Shown here piece after piece: positions 41,530 through 50,611 of a stretch of 64,000 nucleotides of DNA. The DNA comes from Bacteroidaceae bacterium (GTDB lineage: Bacteria > Bacteroidota > Bacteroidia > Bacteroidales > Bacteroidaceae). The notes beneath the pieces were generated by a model, which had not been told where the DNA came from, made no database searches, and worked only from the letters and a program-made list of their open reading frames with translations. Position 1 is the first letter of the stretch; each line of letters begins with the position of its first letter. Location of the stretch: positions 1 to 64,000 of the forward strand of contig JAGAYH010000042.1 in assembly GCA_017940565.1 (NCBI GenBank), read 5' to 3'. Position numbers and translations under genes: made by a program.

Positions 41530-43227
41530 TTATATTTCCAGGAGCATGTCGTCTACATCGTTGCCGGGGCAGCACATGGGCAGCACGTTGTCTTCCTCCA
41601 TGACGGCGGCTTCGAGCAGGTAGGGCCCTTGGGTGGTGAGCATTTGGTTGATGGCTTCATCGAGCTGTTCGCGCTTTGTCACCAGGGCATAGGGTATGCG
41701 GTAGGCTTCGGCTATCTTGCCGTAGTCAGGGCTGAGCATGTGAGTGAACGAATAGCGGCGGTCGAAGAACAGTTGCTGCCACTGGCGCACGTTGCCGAGA
41801 TAGTTGTTGTTCAGAAGTATAATTTTCACTGGGCACTGTTGTTCCATGATGGTACCCAGTTCCTCGATGGTCATTTGCAGTCCGCCGTCGCCTACGAAGA
41901 GGCAAACTGTGCGTTCGGGACTGCCGAAAGTGGCTCCAATGGCTGCAGGTAGGCCGAAGCCCATGGTGCCCATGCCGCCCGAGGTGACGATGCTGCGTTT
42001 TTGGGTAAAGCGCGAGTAGCGGGCAGCCAACATCTGGTTCTGGCCCACGTCGGTCACCACTACGGCTTTCTCCTGGCTTCGGGTGGCTACGCACTCTATC
42101 ACTTCACCCATTTTCAGTGGTCCGTTCTTAGGGAATACCTCGGGCTGGATGACAATGCGCTGCTCTTTCTCTTTGTATTCTTCGAAACTCTCGCGCCAGG
42201 CTTTGTGACTGTTCTCATTGACCAGTGCCGTCACGGCGGCAATGGTCTCTTTGCAGTCGCCCAGCACGGCCAGATCGACGGCAATATTCTTGTTTATTTC
42301 AGCCGGGTCGATGTCGAAGTGTATTTTTTTTGCCTGTCGGGCATAGGTGCTCACCTTGCCAGTGATGCGGTCGTCGAAGCGCATGCCTATGGCGATGAGC
42401 AGGTCGCACTCCTGTGTCTTGACATTCGATGCCAGGCTGCCGTGCATGCCCAGCATGCCTACGTTGAGCGGGTGGCCGGTTGGCAGGGCCGAGAGACCGA
42501 GCAGAGTACATCCGGCGGGCATGTCGGCCTTTTCAATCAATGTGCGCACCTCTTCTTGTGCATCGCCAAGTTCCACTCCCTGACCTATGAGCACGAGCGG
42601 TTTCTTTGCGGCATTTATCATGGCGGCGGCGGCTTCAATGCTGCCTGGTTTCGTGGGCGGTACGGCTTCGTAGCCCCGTTGGAAACCGACGGTCTTTGGC
42701 ACATATTCCGCCAGTTCCACCTGAGCATTGCGGGTGAAGTCGAGCACCACCGGTCCGGGGCGTCCGCTGCGTGCGATGTAGAAAGCCAGGCTCACGGCGC
42801 GGGTGATGTCCTCGGCACTGCGTATTTGGTAAGCCCATTTTGATATTGGCTGGGTTACGTTTACGATGTCGCACTCCTGAAAAGCGTCCGAGCCCAGCAT
42901 CTGTGCACCCACCTGTCCGGCTATGACCACGATGGGGGTGCTGTCGAGCATGGCGTCGGCGATGCCTGTCACCGTGTTGGTGGCACCAGGTCCGCTCGTC
43001 ACCAGGCACACGCCTATCTGGCCGCTGACGCGGGCAAAACCTTCGGCGGCGTGAACGGCTCCCTGCTCGTGGCGCACCAGTATGTGGTGCAGCTGGTCGC
43101 TGTAGTCGTAGAGGGCGTCAAATACCGGCATGATGGCTCCGCCGGGATAGCCGAACAATGTCTTCACGCCTTCGGCCACCAGACTGCGCATCAGTATTTC
43201 GGCGCCTGATATCTTGGTTTTCTTCAT
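41530..43227 (-). CDS. ilvB: Acetolactate synthase large subunit
   Basis: Thiamine-diphosphate enzyme condensing pyruvate with pyruvate or 2-oxobutyrate. 565 residues from the MKKTKISGAEIL start at 43227, chosen because a longer frame adds 20 untypical residues across the ilvD-ilvB gap. Motifs: FGYPGGAIMPVFDAL, RHEQGAVHAAEGFAR with the ThDP-activating Glu, the FAD-binding middle domain (MLGMHGSLASN), and the ThDP/Mg site GDGGLQMTIEELGTIM ending in NNN. Second gene of the ilv operon. Confidence 0.96.
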   Translation of the reverse strand: MKKTKISGAEILMRSLVAEGVKTLFGYPGGAIMPVFDALYDYSDQLHHILVRHEQGAVHAAEGFARVSGQIGVCLVTSGPGATNTVTGIADAMLDSTPIVVIAGQVGAQMLGSDAFQECDIVNVTQPISKWAYQIRSAEDITRAVSLAFYIARSGRPGPVVLDFTRNAQVELAEYVPKTVGFQRGYEAVPPTKPGSIEAAAAMINAAKKPLVLIGQGVELGDAQEEVRTLIEKADMPAGCTLLGLSALPTGHPLNVGMLGMHGSLASNVKTQECDLLIAIGMRFDDRITGKVSTYARQAKKIHFDIDPAEINKNIAVDLAVLGDCKETIAAVTALVNENSHKAWRESFEEYKEKEQRIVIQPEVFPKNGPLKMGEVIECVATRSQEKAVVVTDVGQNQMLAARYSRFTQKRSIVTSGGMGTMGFGLPAAIGATFGSPERTVCLFVGDGGLQMTIEELGTIMEQQCPVKIILLNNNYLGNVRQWQQLFFDRRYSFTHMLSPDYGKIAEAYRIPYALVTKREQLDEAINQMLTTQGPYLLEAAVMEEDNVLPMCCPGNDVDDMLLEI

Positions 43228-43279
43228 TTCCTGATGAGTTATTCTGAGTAATCTGAATATTCCGATTATTCCTATTTCG

Positions 43280-45085
43280 TTAGTCAATCATTCTGACACC
43301 GCCCTTGTCGGCACTGGCCACCATGGAGGCATACACGCGCAGGGCTTTCGACACCTCGCGCTTGCGGCGGAGCGGCCAGATGGGCCGTGCGGCCAGTTCC
43401 TCATCGGTCAGTTTCACCTTGATGGTCCGGCTGGGCAAGTCGATGACGATGATGTCGCCGTCTTTCACCTTGCCTATATTGCCTCCTGAGGCGGCTTCGG
43501 GCGATATGTGTCCGATGCTCAGTCCGCTGGTGCCTCCCGAGAAGCGACCGTCGGTGATGAGGGCGCACTCCTTGCCCATGTGCATCGATTTAATGTATGA
43601 GGTGGGGTATAGCATCTCCTGCATGCCCGGTCCGCCCTTCGGTCCCTCGTGGGTGATGACCACACAGTCGCCTTTCTTGACCCGTCCCCCCAGTATGCCC
43701 TCGCAGGCTTCTTCCTGTGAGTCGAACACCACGGCCGGTCCTTCAAAGTGCCACAGGCTCTCGTCCACGCCGGCCGTCTTGACCACGCAGCCGTCCTGGG
43801 CTATGTTGCCGAAGAGCACGGCCAGTCCGCCGTCTTGCGTATAGGCATGTTCGAGCGAGCGGATGCAGCCTTCCTTGCGGTCGGTGTCGAGCGAGTCGTA
43901 ACGGCAGCTCTGCGACCCCATCTGAGTGGTGAATTTGCCTGCCGGTGCGCAGTGGTAGATGCGGTCGGCTTCGGGGCTTATGGCTGTTCCGGTGATGTCA
44001 TACTTGTGGATGGCTTCGCCGAGCGTCAGTCCGTCGGCGCGTTTTACGTTGAGGTCCAGCAAACCGTTGCCTTTGGCCAGTTCGCCCAGTATGCCGAGTA
44101 TGCCGCCGGCGCGGTTGCAGTCCTGCACGGCATATTTTGGCGTGTTGGGCGACAGTTTGCACAGGCAGGGTATGCGGCGGCTCAGCGCGTCGATGTCCTT
44201 CATCGTGAAGTCCACGCCGCCCTCCTGTGCCACGGCCAGCAGGTGCAGTATGGTGTTGGTGCTGCCGCCCATGGCGATGTCGAGACTCATGGCGTTGAGG
44301 AAAGCCGGCCTCGGGGCTATGTTGCGTGGCAGCACGCTCTCGTCGCCGTCTTCATAGTAGGCGAGGGCGTTCTTGACGATTTGCCGTGCCGCCCGGCGGA
44401 ACAGTTCCACGCGCTCGGCGTGGCTGGCCAGGATGGTGCCGTTGCCGGGCAGTGACAGGCCGATGGCTTCGGTCAGCGAATTCATGGAGTTGGCCGTGAA
44501 CATGCCGCTGCAGCAGCCGCATCCCGGGCAAGCCGCGTGCTCTATCTGTTGCAGGTCGCTGTCGTTAACGGTCGGGTCGCCGCCGGCTACCATGGCTGTG
44601 ATGAGGTCGGCGTTGCGTCCGTTCCAGCGTCCGGCCTCCATGGGGCCGCCGCTGACGAATATGGTGGGTATGTTCAGCCGCATGGAGGCCATGAGCATAC
44701 CCGGCGTCACTTTGTCGCAGTTGGAGATGCACACCAGGGCGTCGGCCTTGTGGGCATTGACCATATACTCCACGCTGTCGGCTATCATGTCGCGGCTGGG
44801 CAGCGAATAGAGCATGCCGTCGTGACCCATGGCGATGCCGTCGTCGATGGCTATGGTGTCAAACTCGGCGGCATAGCAGCCCAGGCGTTCTATTTCTTCT
44901 TTCACCACCTGACCTATTTCGTGCAGGTGGGTGTGGCCGGGTACAAACTGTGTGAATGAGTTGGCTATCGCGATGATGGGTTTGCCAAACTGTTCCCGCT
45001 TCATGCCGGCGGCCACCCACAGGGCGCGTGCTCCGGCCATCAGGCGGCCTTCGGTGCAGACGGAACTGCGCAACGGATGTTTCAT
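43280..45085 (-). CDS. ilvD: Dihydroxy-acid dehydratase
   Basis: Fe-S dehydratase of valine, leucine and isoleucine synthesis. 601 residues. The cluster ligands are seen in [15 protein letters not shown] and [20 protein letters not shown]; the Mg and substrate sites include [18 protein letters not shown] and the C-terminal [20 protein letters not shown]. It is the first gene of the operon; the order ilvD-ilvB-ilvN-thioesterase-ilvC-MFS is read leftward from the promoter at 45111-45118. Confidence 0.96.
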   Translation of the reverse strand: MKHPLRSSVCTEGRLMAGARALWVAAGMKREQFGKPIIAIANSFTQFVPGHTHLHEIGQVVKEEIERLGCYAAEFDTIAIDDGIAMGHDGMLYSLPSRDMIADSVEYMVNAHKADALVCISNCDKVTPGMLMASMRLNIPTIFVSGGPMEAGRWNGRNADLITAMVAGGDPTVNDSDLQQIEHAACPGCGCCSGMFTANSMNSLTEAIGLSLPGNGTILASHAERVELFRRAARQIVKNALAYYEDGDESVLPRNIAPRPAFLNAMSLDIAMGGSTNTILHLLAVAQEGGVDFTMKDIDALSRRIPCLCKLSPNTPKYAVQDCNRAGGILGILGELAKGNGLLDLNVKRADGLTLGEAIHKYDITGTAISPEADRIYHCAPAGKFTTQMGSQSCRYDSLDTDRKEGCIRSLEHAYTQDGGLAVLFGNIAQDGCVVKTAGVDESLWHFEGPAVVFDSQEEACEGILGGRVKKGDCVVITHEGPKGGPGMQEMLYPTSYIKSMHMGKECALITDGRFSGGTSGLSIGHISPEAASGGNIGKVKDGDIIVIDLPSRTIKVKLTDEELAARPIWPLRRKREVSKALRVYASMVASADKGGVRMID

Positions 45086-45110
45086 ACTTGTTCAGTTTTG
45101 ATTGTTCATG

Positions 45111-45118
45111 CAAAATTA
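45111..45118 (-). promoter_or_regulatory. Promoter -7 element of the ilv operon
   Basis: The complement is TAATTTTG. Transcription would start near 45104, only ~19 bases before ilvD, so there is no room for a leader peptide or attenuator. No TTG at ideal spacing. The sequence from here to repeat R6 (45119-45340) holds no gene that I can support. Confidence 0.5.
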
Positions 45119-45340
45119 CACCAAAATGACAGCAAAAACAAGTCAAATCCTATCAAAAGCGCATTTTTATGCTCTAAATTCTTTAATTATGTGCAAAAAT
45201 CCCTTTGTTTCCGCTCATATCCTCTGTCTGTTGATAATCGGGGTTGTCAAAACGGCGTTCCGACATTTCGAACTGCCACTGGCTGTTGCTTGCCTGTTTG
45301 CCGCCTCAGGTACGCGCTGTGCTCCCGTCAGCGGGAATTT

Positions 45341-45520
45341 CAAAAAATCTTTACATTTCCGGGAATGGGGCCCGGTTTCGGCGCTCAAAAGCGGCGTTTC
45401 GGAATTTTGAAGCGGCGTTTCAAACTTTTGAAACGCCGCTTCTGTTTTGGCATATCTGAGTGCCGATGAAAATCAGCGGAGTACAGAACCGCCAGGTTTT
45501 TGGTGAAAAATTTTGACAAA
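45341..45520 (+). repeat. Interspersed hairpin repeat, copy R6 (variant arms)
   Basis: Sixth copy (180 bp), subtype with three arms: GCGGCGTTTC (45391-45400), GAAGCGGCGTTTC (45409-45421) and GAAACGCCGCTTC (45430-45442). The last two pair perfectly, although each carries a change from the R1/R4 form (A to G in one arm, T to C in the other), so pairing is maintained by matched changes. Terminal AAAAATCTTTACA and AAAAATTTTGACAAAT. Confidence 0.86.
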
Positions 45521-45580
45521 TGACCTCTCCTCCGGAAGGGTGTTTTTAGTTCGCCGGGCCGGGCGGAAGGGCGGGCGTGG

Positions 45581-46039
45581 TTATGACTTGGTGAACATCA
45601 TGACCGGACTTTTCATGCCGGTGTCGTCGGTGTCGTAGAACCACAGCCTTTTCCCCTTTATGGAGAAGAGATAGTAGAGGGTGATTTCGTCTTCGGGCAG
45701 TGCCTGGTCTTTCCAGCTGTCGGTTTCCTGGTCGTACACCTGGAACATGGTGGCAGTCATCGTCATTTTTTTGCCGTCCACCACATAGTTGCCCGACTCG
45801 CGTAAGTCGTGCTTGATGTCTTCTGTAGGTTCCTGGGGCACGAAGTTGCCTTCCTGATAGTATGTGCCGTCGGCGTTGAAGGTCAGAATATATTGGTATT
45901 TCATGGTCTCGCCGGTCCATGTGCCTTCAAGACTGACGTTGCCGTCGTCTTTGTCGTCACTGCACGAGGCGAAGGAAACACTCAGGGCGGCTGCCATCAG
46001 GATGACCAGCAGGCTCCGGAAACGGTTGATTTTAATCAT
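45581..46039 (-). CDS. Surface lipoprotein, lipocalin-like
   Basis: A 152-residue predicted lipoprotein. Signal peptide with lipidated Cys26 (SFASC) followed by SDDKDDGN, an acidic surface-export signal. The mature part begins SLEGTWTGETMKYQYILTF and continues in strands (ADGTYYQEGNFV, KRLWFYDTDD), similar in layout to the lipoprotein at 6476-6880 but with no obvious close sequence identity. It carries no recognisable ligand motif. It is divergent from the SlyD-like gene. Confidence 0.8.
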   Translation of the reverse strand: MIKINRFRSLLVILMAAALSVSFASCSDDKDDGNVSLEGTWTGETMKYQYILTFNADGTYYQEGNFVPQEPTEDIKHDLRESGNYVVDGKKMTMTATMFQVYDQETDSWKDQALPEDEITLYYLFSIKGKRLWFYDTDDTGMKSPVMMFTKS

Positions 46040-46079
46040 ACGGCTCTATTGTTTAATGTGTAAATTAGAAGATTGGGTT

Positions 46080-46087
46080 CAAAATTA
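46080..46087 (-). promoter_or_regulatory. Promoter -7 element of the lipoprotein gene
   Basis: The complement is TAATTTTG; start near 46073, ~34 bases before the ATG at 46039. Confidence 0.45.
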
Positions 46088-46184
46088 CGGAAAATATGTC
46101 ATTGCGGCCGTGCCCGGTGCCATTTTTTTCGGAGATGCCATGATTTTATGCCGCTGTGATGGCTGTCTGCTGTGGAGAATTACG

Positions 46185-46192
46185 TAAATTTG
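46185..46192 (+). promoter_or_regulatory. Promoter -7 element of the SlyD-like gene
   Basis: TAAATTTG fits TAnnTTTG; start near 46199, ~11 bases before the ATG at 46210. A short AT-rich leader follows. Confidence 0.5.
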
Positions 46193-46209
46193 CAATATAA
46201 ATCAATGAG

Positions 46210-46800
46210 ATGATGAAACAGAACAAGTATGTTGAGGTGATGTACGAACTCTATGTGCCCAACGAAACGGGCAACTGGGATATCGTGGAGAAAACCTCGA
46301 AGGAGCATCCGCTGAAGTTTGTGACGGGCATGGATTTTGCCCTTGAGGCGTTTGAAAACCAGATACAGGCCACGGCCGAGGGCGACACGTTCGACTTTGT
46401 GGTGCCGGTGGCCGAGGCTTACGGTGACTATGTCGATGAGCACGTGATATCGCTCGACAAGAGTCTTTTCGTTGTGGACGGCCAGTTCGACGAGGCCCAC
46501 ATTTTCCCGGGCAACGTGATACCTTTGGCCAACGAAGACGGCACCCAGTTCAACGCCGTGGTGGAGGAAGTGCAGGAAGACAAGGTGGTGGTGGACCTGA
46601 ACCATCCCCTGGCCGGCAAGGACCTCCATTTCCGCGGCCGTGTGCTCGTGTCGCACGATGCCTCGCTGGAGGAGATGAGCGCTCTGGCCAAGAAAATGGC
46701 CGGTGACGACGAGTGCGAATGCGGTCATTGTCACGGCGACGAGTGCGAGTGTGACGACCCCAGCTGCGGTTGCATCAACGACATCCGCCGCACACACTGA
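46210..46800 (+). CDS. FKBP-type peptidyl-prolyl isomerase, SlyD-like
   Basis: Cytosolic peptidyl-prolyl isomerase/chaperone of 196 residues. The FKBP half has LKFVTGMDFALEAFENQIQA, then the insert-in-flap region (AYGDYVDEHVISLDKSLFV) and VVDLNHPLAGKDLHFRGRV, as in SlyD. The C-terminal ~30 residues are rich in Cys and His (CECGHCHGDECECDDPSCGC), a metal-binding tail that in E. coli SlyD serves nickel homeostasis. No hydrogenase or urease gene is in the window. The start could be the first or second of two adjacent ATG codons. aroC follows after 58 bases. Confidence 0.92.
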   Translation: MMKQNKYVEVMYELYVPNETGNWDIVEKTSKEHPLKFVTGMDFALEAFENQIQATAEGDTFDFVVPVAEAYGDYVDEHVISLDKSLFVVDGQFDEAHIFPGNVIPLANEDGTQFNAVVEEVQEDKVVVDLNHPLAGKDLHFRGRVLVSHDASLEEMSALAKKMAGDDECECGHCHGDECECDDPSCGCINDIRRTH

Positions 46801-46858
46801 CCGGCGGCAACCGGCCATACGTTGCGGGCGATAATTACTGAGATAATTTTTCTAAGAA

Positions 46859-47944
46859 ATGAATACCTTCGGAACACTTTTCCGCCTGACTTCGTTCGGC
46901 GAGAGTCATGGTCCGGCCATCGGCGGTGTCATCGACGGCATGCCGGCCGGCGTAGTGGTGGATATGGACCTGCTGCGGCGCGAAATGGCGCGTCGCCGGC
47001 CCGGACAAAGCGCACTGACCACGGCGCGCCAGGAGGCTGACGAGGTGGAACTGCTTTCGGGCGTATTTGAGGGACGTACCACGGGTGCGCCCATCGGTTT
47101 CCTGGTTCGCAACGGTAATCAACATTCGGCCGATTACGACAGTCTGCGCGACTTGTTCCGGCCCTCGCATGCCGACTATACCTATTATAATAAATATGGC
47201 CTGCGCGACCACCGCGGCGGCGGCCGCTCAAGTGCCCGCGAAACGCTGACGCGCTGCGTGGCCGGAGCGTTTGCCAAAATGGCTCTGGGCCGGTTGGGCG
47301 TTAAGGTGACGGCCTATACGTCGCAAGTGGGTGACATTGCCTTGCCCGACGACTACACGCACTATGACCTGAGCGTGGCCGAAACCAATGCCGTCCGTTG
47401 TCCCGATGCCGGCACTGCCGCACGCATGGCTGCATTGATAAGCGATGTAAAGGCTGCGGGCGACACGGTGGGAGGCGTCGTTTCGGGCGTCATTACCGGC
47501 TGTCCCGCCGGTGTAGGCGAACCGGTGTTCGGCCGTCTGCAGGCGGAGTTGGCTGCGGCGATGATGAGCATCAATGCCGTGAAAGGTTTTGAGTATGGAT
47601 TGGGATTTGCCGGAGTCTCTGGCCGCGGCAGTGAACAAAACGATGCCTTCGTGCCTGACGGGCAAGGTGGCGTGACCACGGCGACCAATCGCAGCGGCGG
47701 TATCCAGGGCGGCATTAGCAACGGGCAGGACATTACGTTCCGCGTGGCTTTCAAACCCGTGGCCACCTTGTTGCGCGAACAGAAAACAGTGACCGTCAGC
47801 GGCGAGCCCACTACATTCAGGGCCCAAGGGCGCCACGACGCCTGCGTGCTGCCGCGTGCCGTGCCCGTAGTGGAAGCCATGGCCGCCATTACGTTGCTGG
47901 ACCTTTATCTGCAAGACCGGGCGCGGCGCAACTTCGGTGAATGA
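46859..47944 (+). CDS. aroC: Chorismate synthase
   Basis: Last enzyme of the shikimate pathway, converting EPSP to chorismate with reduced FMN. The 361-residue protein shows the family signatures [15 protein letters not shown] at the N-terminus, [68 protein letters not shown] and [15 protein letters not shown]. The length is normal. It is a single gene followed by a terminator and repeat R7. Confidence 0.97.
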   Translation: MNTFGTLFRLTSFGESHGPAIGGVIDGMPAGVVVDMDLLRREMARRRPGQSALTTARQEADEVELLSGVFEGRTTGAPIGFLVRNGNQHSADYDSLRDLFRPSHADYTYYNKYGLRDHRGGGRSSARETLTRCVAGAFAKMALGRLGVKVTAYTSQVGDIALPDDYTHYDLSVAETNAVRCPDAGTAARMAALISDVKAAGDTVGGVVSGVITGCPAGVGEPVFGRLQAELAAAMMSINAVKGFEYGLGFAGVSGRGSEQNDAFVPDGQGGVTTATNRSGGIQGGISNGQDITFRVAFKPVATLLREQKTVTVSGEPTTFRAQGRHDACVLPRAVPVVEAMAAITLLDLYLQDRARRNFGE

Positions 47945-48007
47945 ACGCGAAGAAAGCGCGAAGGTTGCCGGAATGAGGCGAGAATAATATCATCGTGCTA
48001 CCCATAA

Positions 48008-48044
48008 ACGCACAAGACTGCCATACGGTGGTCTTGTGCGTTTT
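48008..48044 (+). terminator. Terminator of aroC
   Basis: ACGCACAAGAC at 48008-48018 pairs with GTCTTGTGCGT at 48031-48041, with CC/GG continuing inward past a mismatch, and TTT after it. It lies 63 bases past the aroC stop. Its right arm includes GCGTTTTCGTCTGAA, resembling a single unit of the 21-bp repeat family. Confidence 0.85.
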
Positions 48045-48064
48045 CGTCTGAATGGTATCCAGAC

Positions 48065-48245
48065 TTTGTCAACATTTTTTACCAAAAATCTCGCGGTTCT
48101 GTAATCCGCTGATTTTCATTGGCTCCCAGATGTGCCAAAACAGAAGCGGCGTTTCAAAAATTTGAAACGCCGCTTCAAAATTCCGAAACGCCGCCTTTAA
48201 GCGCCGAAACCGGACCTATTTTCAGGAAATGTCAAGATTTTTTGA
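48065..48245 (-). repeat. Interspersed hairpin repeat, copy R7 (inverted)
   Basis: Same subtype as R6 but in opposite orientation. Plus-strand core: CAGAAGCGGCGTTTC (48141-48155), AAAAATTT loop, GAAACGCCGCTTC (48164-48176), then a third arm GAAACGCCGCC from 48185. Terminal TTGACA-type sequences appear as complements (TTTGTCAAC at 48065-48073, TGTCAAGATTT at 48230-48240). It lies between convergent terminators, like R5 between convergent genes. Confidence 0.86.
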
Positions 48246-48298
48246 AATTCGCGCCGATGAGATTTTTCCCTGTTCCGTTATGCTGATAAGAAGAGTGT

Positions 48299-48334
48299 AA
48301 AAAAAGAGTACGTCTCCGCAGTGGAGACGTACTC
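48299..48334 (-). terminator. Terminator of the ppiD-like gene
   Basis: GAGTACGTCTCC at 48306-48317 and GGAGACGTACTC at 48323-48334 form a perfect 12-bp stem around GCAGT. Leftward it is followed by TTTTTTTAC. It lies 25 bases past the gene stop at 48360. Confidence 0.87.
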
Positions 48335-48359
48335 GAATGTTCAGTTTACTTTCTATTCG

Positions 48360-50528
48360 TTAGAAGAAGATGTAGCGGCGGTCTTTAACCTTGGCTTTCT
48401 GGCTCATGTCGTCCATGAGGTTGCGCAGGTTGCCGAGGTAGCGCTGGGCTATCATCTGTTTCTGTTCCTTTTCGTTGAAAGTGCCTTCAGCCTTTTTGCT
48501 GCCGATGACCTGATAAGCGTAAACGGCACCGTAGCCCTTGACGGGTGCTACAAACTGGCCGTCTTTCTTGTTCCAAACGCTGCCGTTGATGGCGGGCTCG
48601 TAGGAACCGGTGCCGGAAACTTGGCAGATGCCGCCGAAGGCGACGTCCTTGAGCGTATCGACAACGGCGCCGGGGATAGCACGGGCCTGGTCGATGGTCT
48701 TCACATCCTTAAGTTTGGCTGTAAGCATTTCGGCTTTCTTGTCGCGGAGCACTTCGCTGCGTACGATGTCTTCCACGTCGGCCAGGTCGCGGTAACCGGC
48801 CTTGTGAATCTTTTCAAGACCTACGAGGAGCAGGTTGTCATATTCGGTGTTGTTGCCCATGCAACGGTAGTCCTTGAGGTCGCGTGAGATTTGGCCTTCC
48901 TTGGCTTCGAACACCCAGCGGAGGGCTTCGGTGGAGTTGGGGATGCGGCCGATGTAGTGCTGGTCGCTGGTGAAGTCGTTGAGGGATTGTACGGTCAGAC
49001 CATACTTGGAGGCGTAGGCTTCCATGTCCTTGACCGTTTTGCAGCTGGTAAGGAACTGGCGGAAGTTGTTGTCAATCTTGCTGTCGGTTTCTTTGCCCGG
49101 CTGGAGACGACGCTTAACTACGGCCACGTTGTACTTGGTGGTCATGGCCTTGCGGTCGAGCACCTTGATGATTACAGCACCGCCGCCGTCAAACTTCAGG
49201 TTCTCCATTTGGTTGGGAGCCAAAGTGGTGATGGTGTTGATGAGACGAAGGCTATTCTCATCGAGCTGGCCTCTTTCGTAGTCGGCCGATGCCAACCATA
49301 CTTTTTTGCCGTCCTGCTGGTATTTCTTGGCGATTTCAGCGAAGTCGGCACCACCCTGCAGAGCGGTATAGATGCTGTCGGCGCGCTTGTGGGCATCGTC
49401 GGCATCGGTGCCGCCAACCTGAATCTGGCAGTACTGGATAGAGTCGGGAGCCGACGTCTTTGCAATCATCTTGATGATGTTGCAGGTGTTGTCGCCTTCG
49501 TTGAAATACGGGCCTTTGACACCGCCTACGGCTACAGAGTCAAGCTGATTCTGGATGTCACCGGGGAAGGCGTTTTTCGTAACGAGGTAGTTTTTGTAGT
49601 TCAGCTGGCTGTTGCTGTTGCTGACAATGGGAGCTACTTCGTTGGTGCTGTCGAGCTGCTGTGCCACTTCGGTCAGTTCGGCCATCAGGTCCTGACGGTC
49701 TTGGTCGCTGGGGAGCACATTGGCTACAACGTACTTGATGTCGCGGGTTTCCACGGGTACGAAGAAGTTTTCTTTCAGTTCCTCGTATTTGGCTTTCAGC
49801 TCGGCATCGGTTACCTTTACGTCGTTGTCGTTGATGGTGGTGTAGGGCAGGGCAGCCAGCAGGAGGTCGCTGGTGTTGGCTGAGCCTTCGTAGGCCATCT
49901 TGGCTTCAATGGGGTTGGAGATGATGCTCTTGCCGATGAGGACTTGCCATTTCTGCTCGAGCAGGTTTTCCCGAAGCGATTTTTCGACGTATTTCCAAAT
50001 CTTGTAGAGGCGGTCGAATTGCTCCATGTACTGTCCGTACTGAGCGGGATTGGCCTGCATCTGCTGGTACTGTGTGAGGAAATTCTTCATGGTTGTGGCG
50101 TCGAAGCGTCCCGTTTGGGGGTTAACGAAGTCACGGATCTGCTGCAGCACAGGGTTGCTACCCTCTGTGATGGCTTGTTGCAGTTCTTCATCGGTGACGG
50201 TCAGACCCACCTTTTCACACTCGTGGGCTACGAGCTGGTAGTTGACGAACATTTGCCAAGTGGCGTCTTTGGCTTGGGCGTTTTCTTCGTCACTGAGAGC
50301 TGTTACTCCACGGGAGTATTTCATCATTTCCTGATAGGAGTCCAGAAGTTGCTGGAATTCCTGTGTGTTGATTTCCTGTCCATACACTTTTCCCACTTGC
50401 AGGCTGTTCTGGCCCAGCATAGTGCGTATGGACTGTACCATGGGCTCGGCGATGAATGCAAAAAGACCCAGGGCAATGATCACAATGAGCAAGATAGCCT
50501 TGCTTCTGATTTTTTGTAAAGCTGCCAT
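48360..50528 (-). CDS. Periplasmic peptidyl-prolyl isomerase, PpiD/SurA-like
   Basis: Membrane-anchored folding factor for outer-membrane proteins, 722 residues. N-terminal transmembrane helix at about 12-29 (LLIVIIALGLFAFIAEP), then the SurA N-terminal-like domain (about 45-330: ITEGSNPVLQQIRDF, FDATTMKNFLTQYQQM), a parvulin rotamase domain (about 350-460: QIQVGGTDADDAHKRADSI, then GADFAEIAKKYQQDGK) and a second, weaker rotamase-like region. The single TM anchor supports PpiD rather than soluble SurA. It has its own promoter and terminator. Confidence 0.88.
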   Translation of the reverse strand: MAALQKIRSKAILLIVIIALGLFAFIAEPMVQSIRTMLGQNSLQVGKVYGQEINTQEFQQLLDSYQEMMKYSRGVTALSDEENAQAKDATWQMFVNYQLVAHECEKVGLTVTDEELQQAITEGSNPVLQQIRDFVNPQTGRFDATTMKNFLTQYQQMQANPAQYGQYMEQFDRLYKIWKYVEKSLRENLLEQKWQVLIGKSIISNPIEAKMAYEGSANTSDLLLAALPYTTINDNDVKVTDAELKAKYEELKENFFVPVETRDIKYVVANVLPSDQDRQDLMAELTEVAQQLDSTNEVAPIVSNSNSQLNYKNYLVTKNAFPGDIQNQLDSVAVGGVKGPYFNEGDNTCNIIKMIAKTSAPDSIQYCQIQVGGTDADDAHKRADSIYTALQGGADFAEIAKKYQQDGKKVWLASADYERGQLDENSLRLINTITTLAPNQMENLKFDGGGAVIIKVLDRKAMTTKYNVAVVKRRLQPGKETDSKIDNNFRQFLTSCKTVKDMEAYASKYGLTVQSLNDFTSDQHYIGRIPNSTEALRWVFEAKEGQISRDLKDYRCMGNNTEYDNLLLVGLEKIHKAGYRDLADVEDIVRSEVLRDKKAEMLTAKLKDVKTIDQARAIPGAVVDTLKDVAFGGICQVSGTGSYEPAINGSVWNKKDGQFVAPVKGYGAVYAYQVIGSKKAEGTFNEKEQKQMIAQRYLGNLRNLMDDMSQKAKVKDRRYIFF

Positions 50529-50575
50529 TACGTTATTATTATTTTATTATTTTTCCTATTGATATTTCGAGCACG

Positions 50576-50583
50576 CAAAGTTA
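50576..50583 (-). promoter_or_regulatory. Promoter -7 element of the ppiD-like gene
   Basis: The complement is TAACTTTG; start near 50569, ~41 bases before the ATG at 50528. No TTG at ideal spacing. Confidence 0.5.
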
Positions 50584-50611
50584 TAAAAAAGATAGGATAT
50601 AGCGTGAGTTT

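Noticed and set aside
45086..45340. Leader-peptide attenuator for the ilv operon
   Set aside because: The predicted transcript start is only ~19 bases before ilvD, leaving no space for a leader peptide or alternative hairpins.
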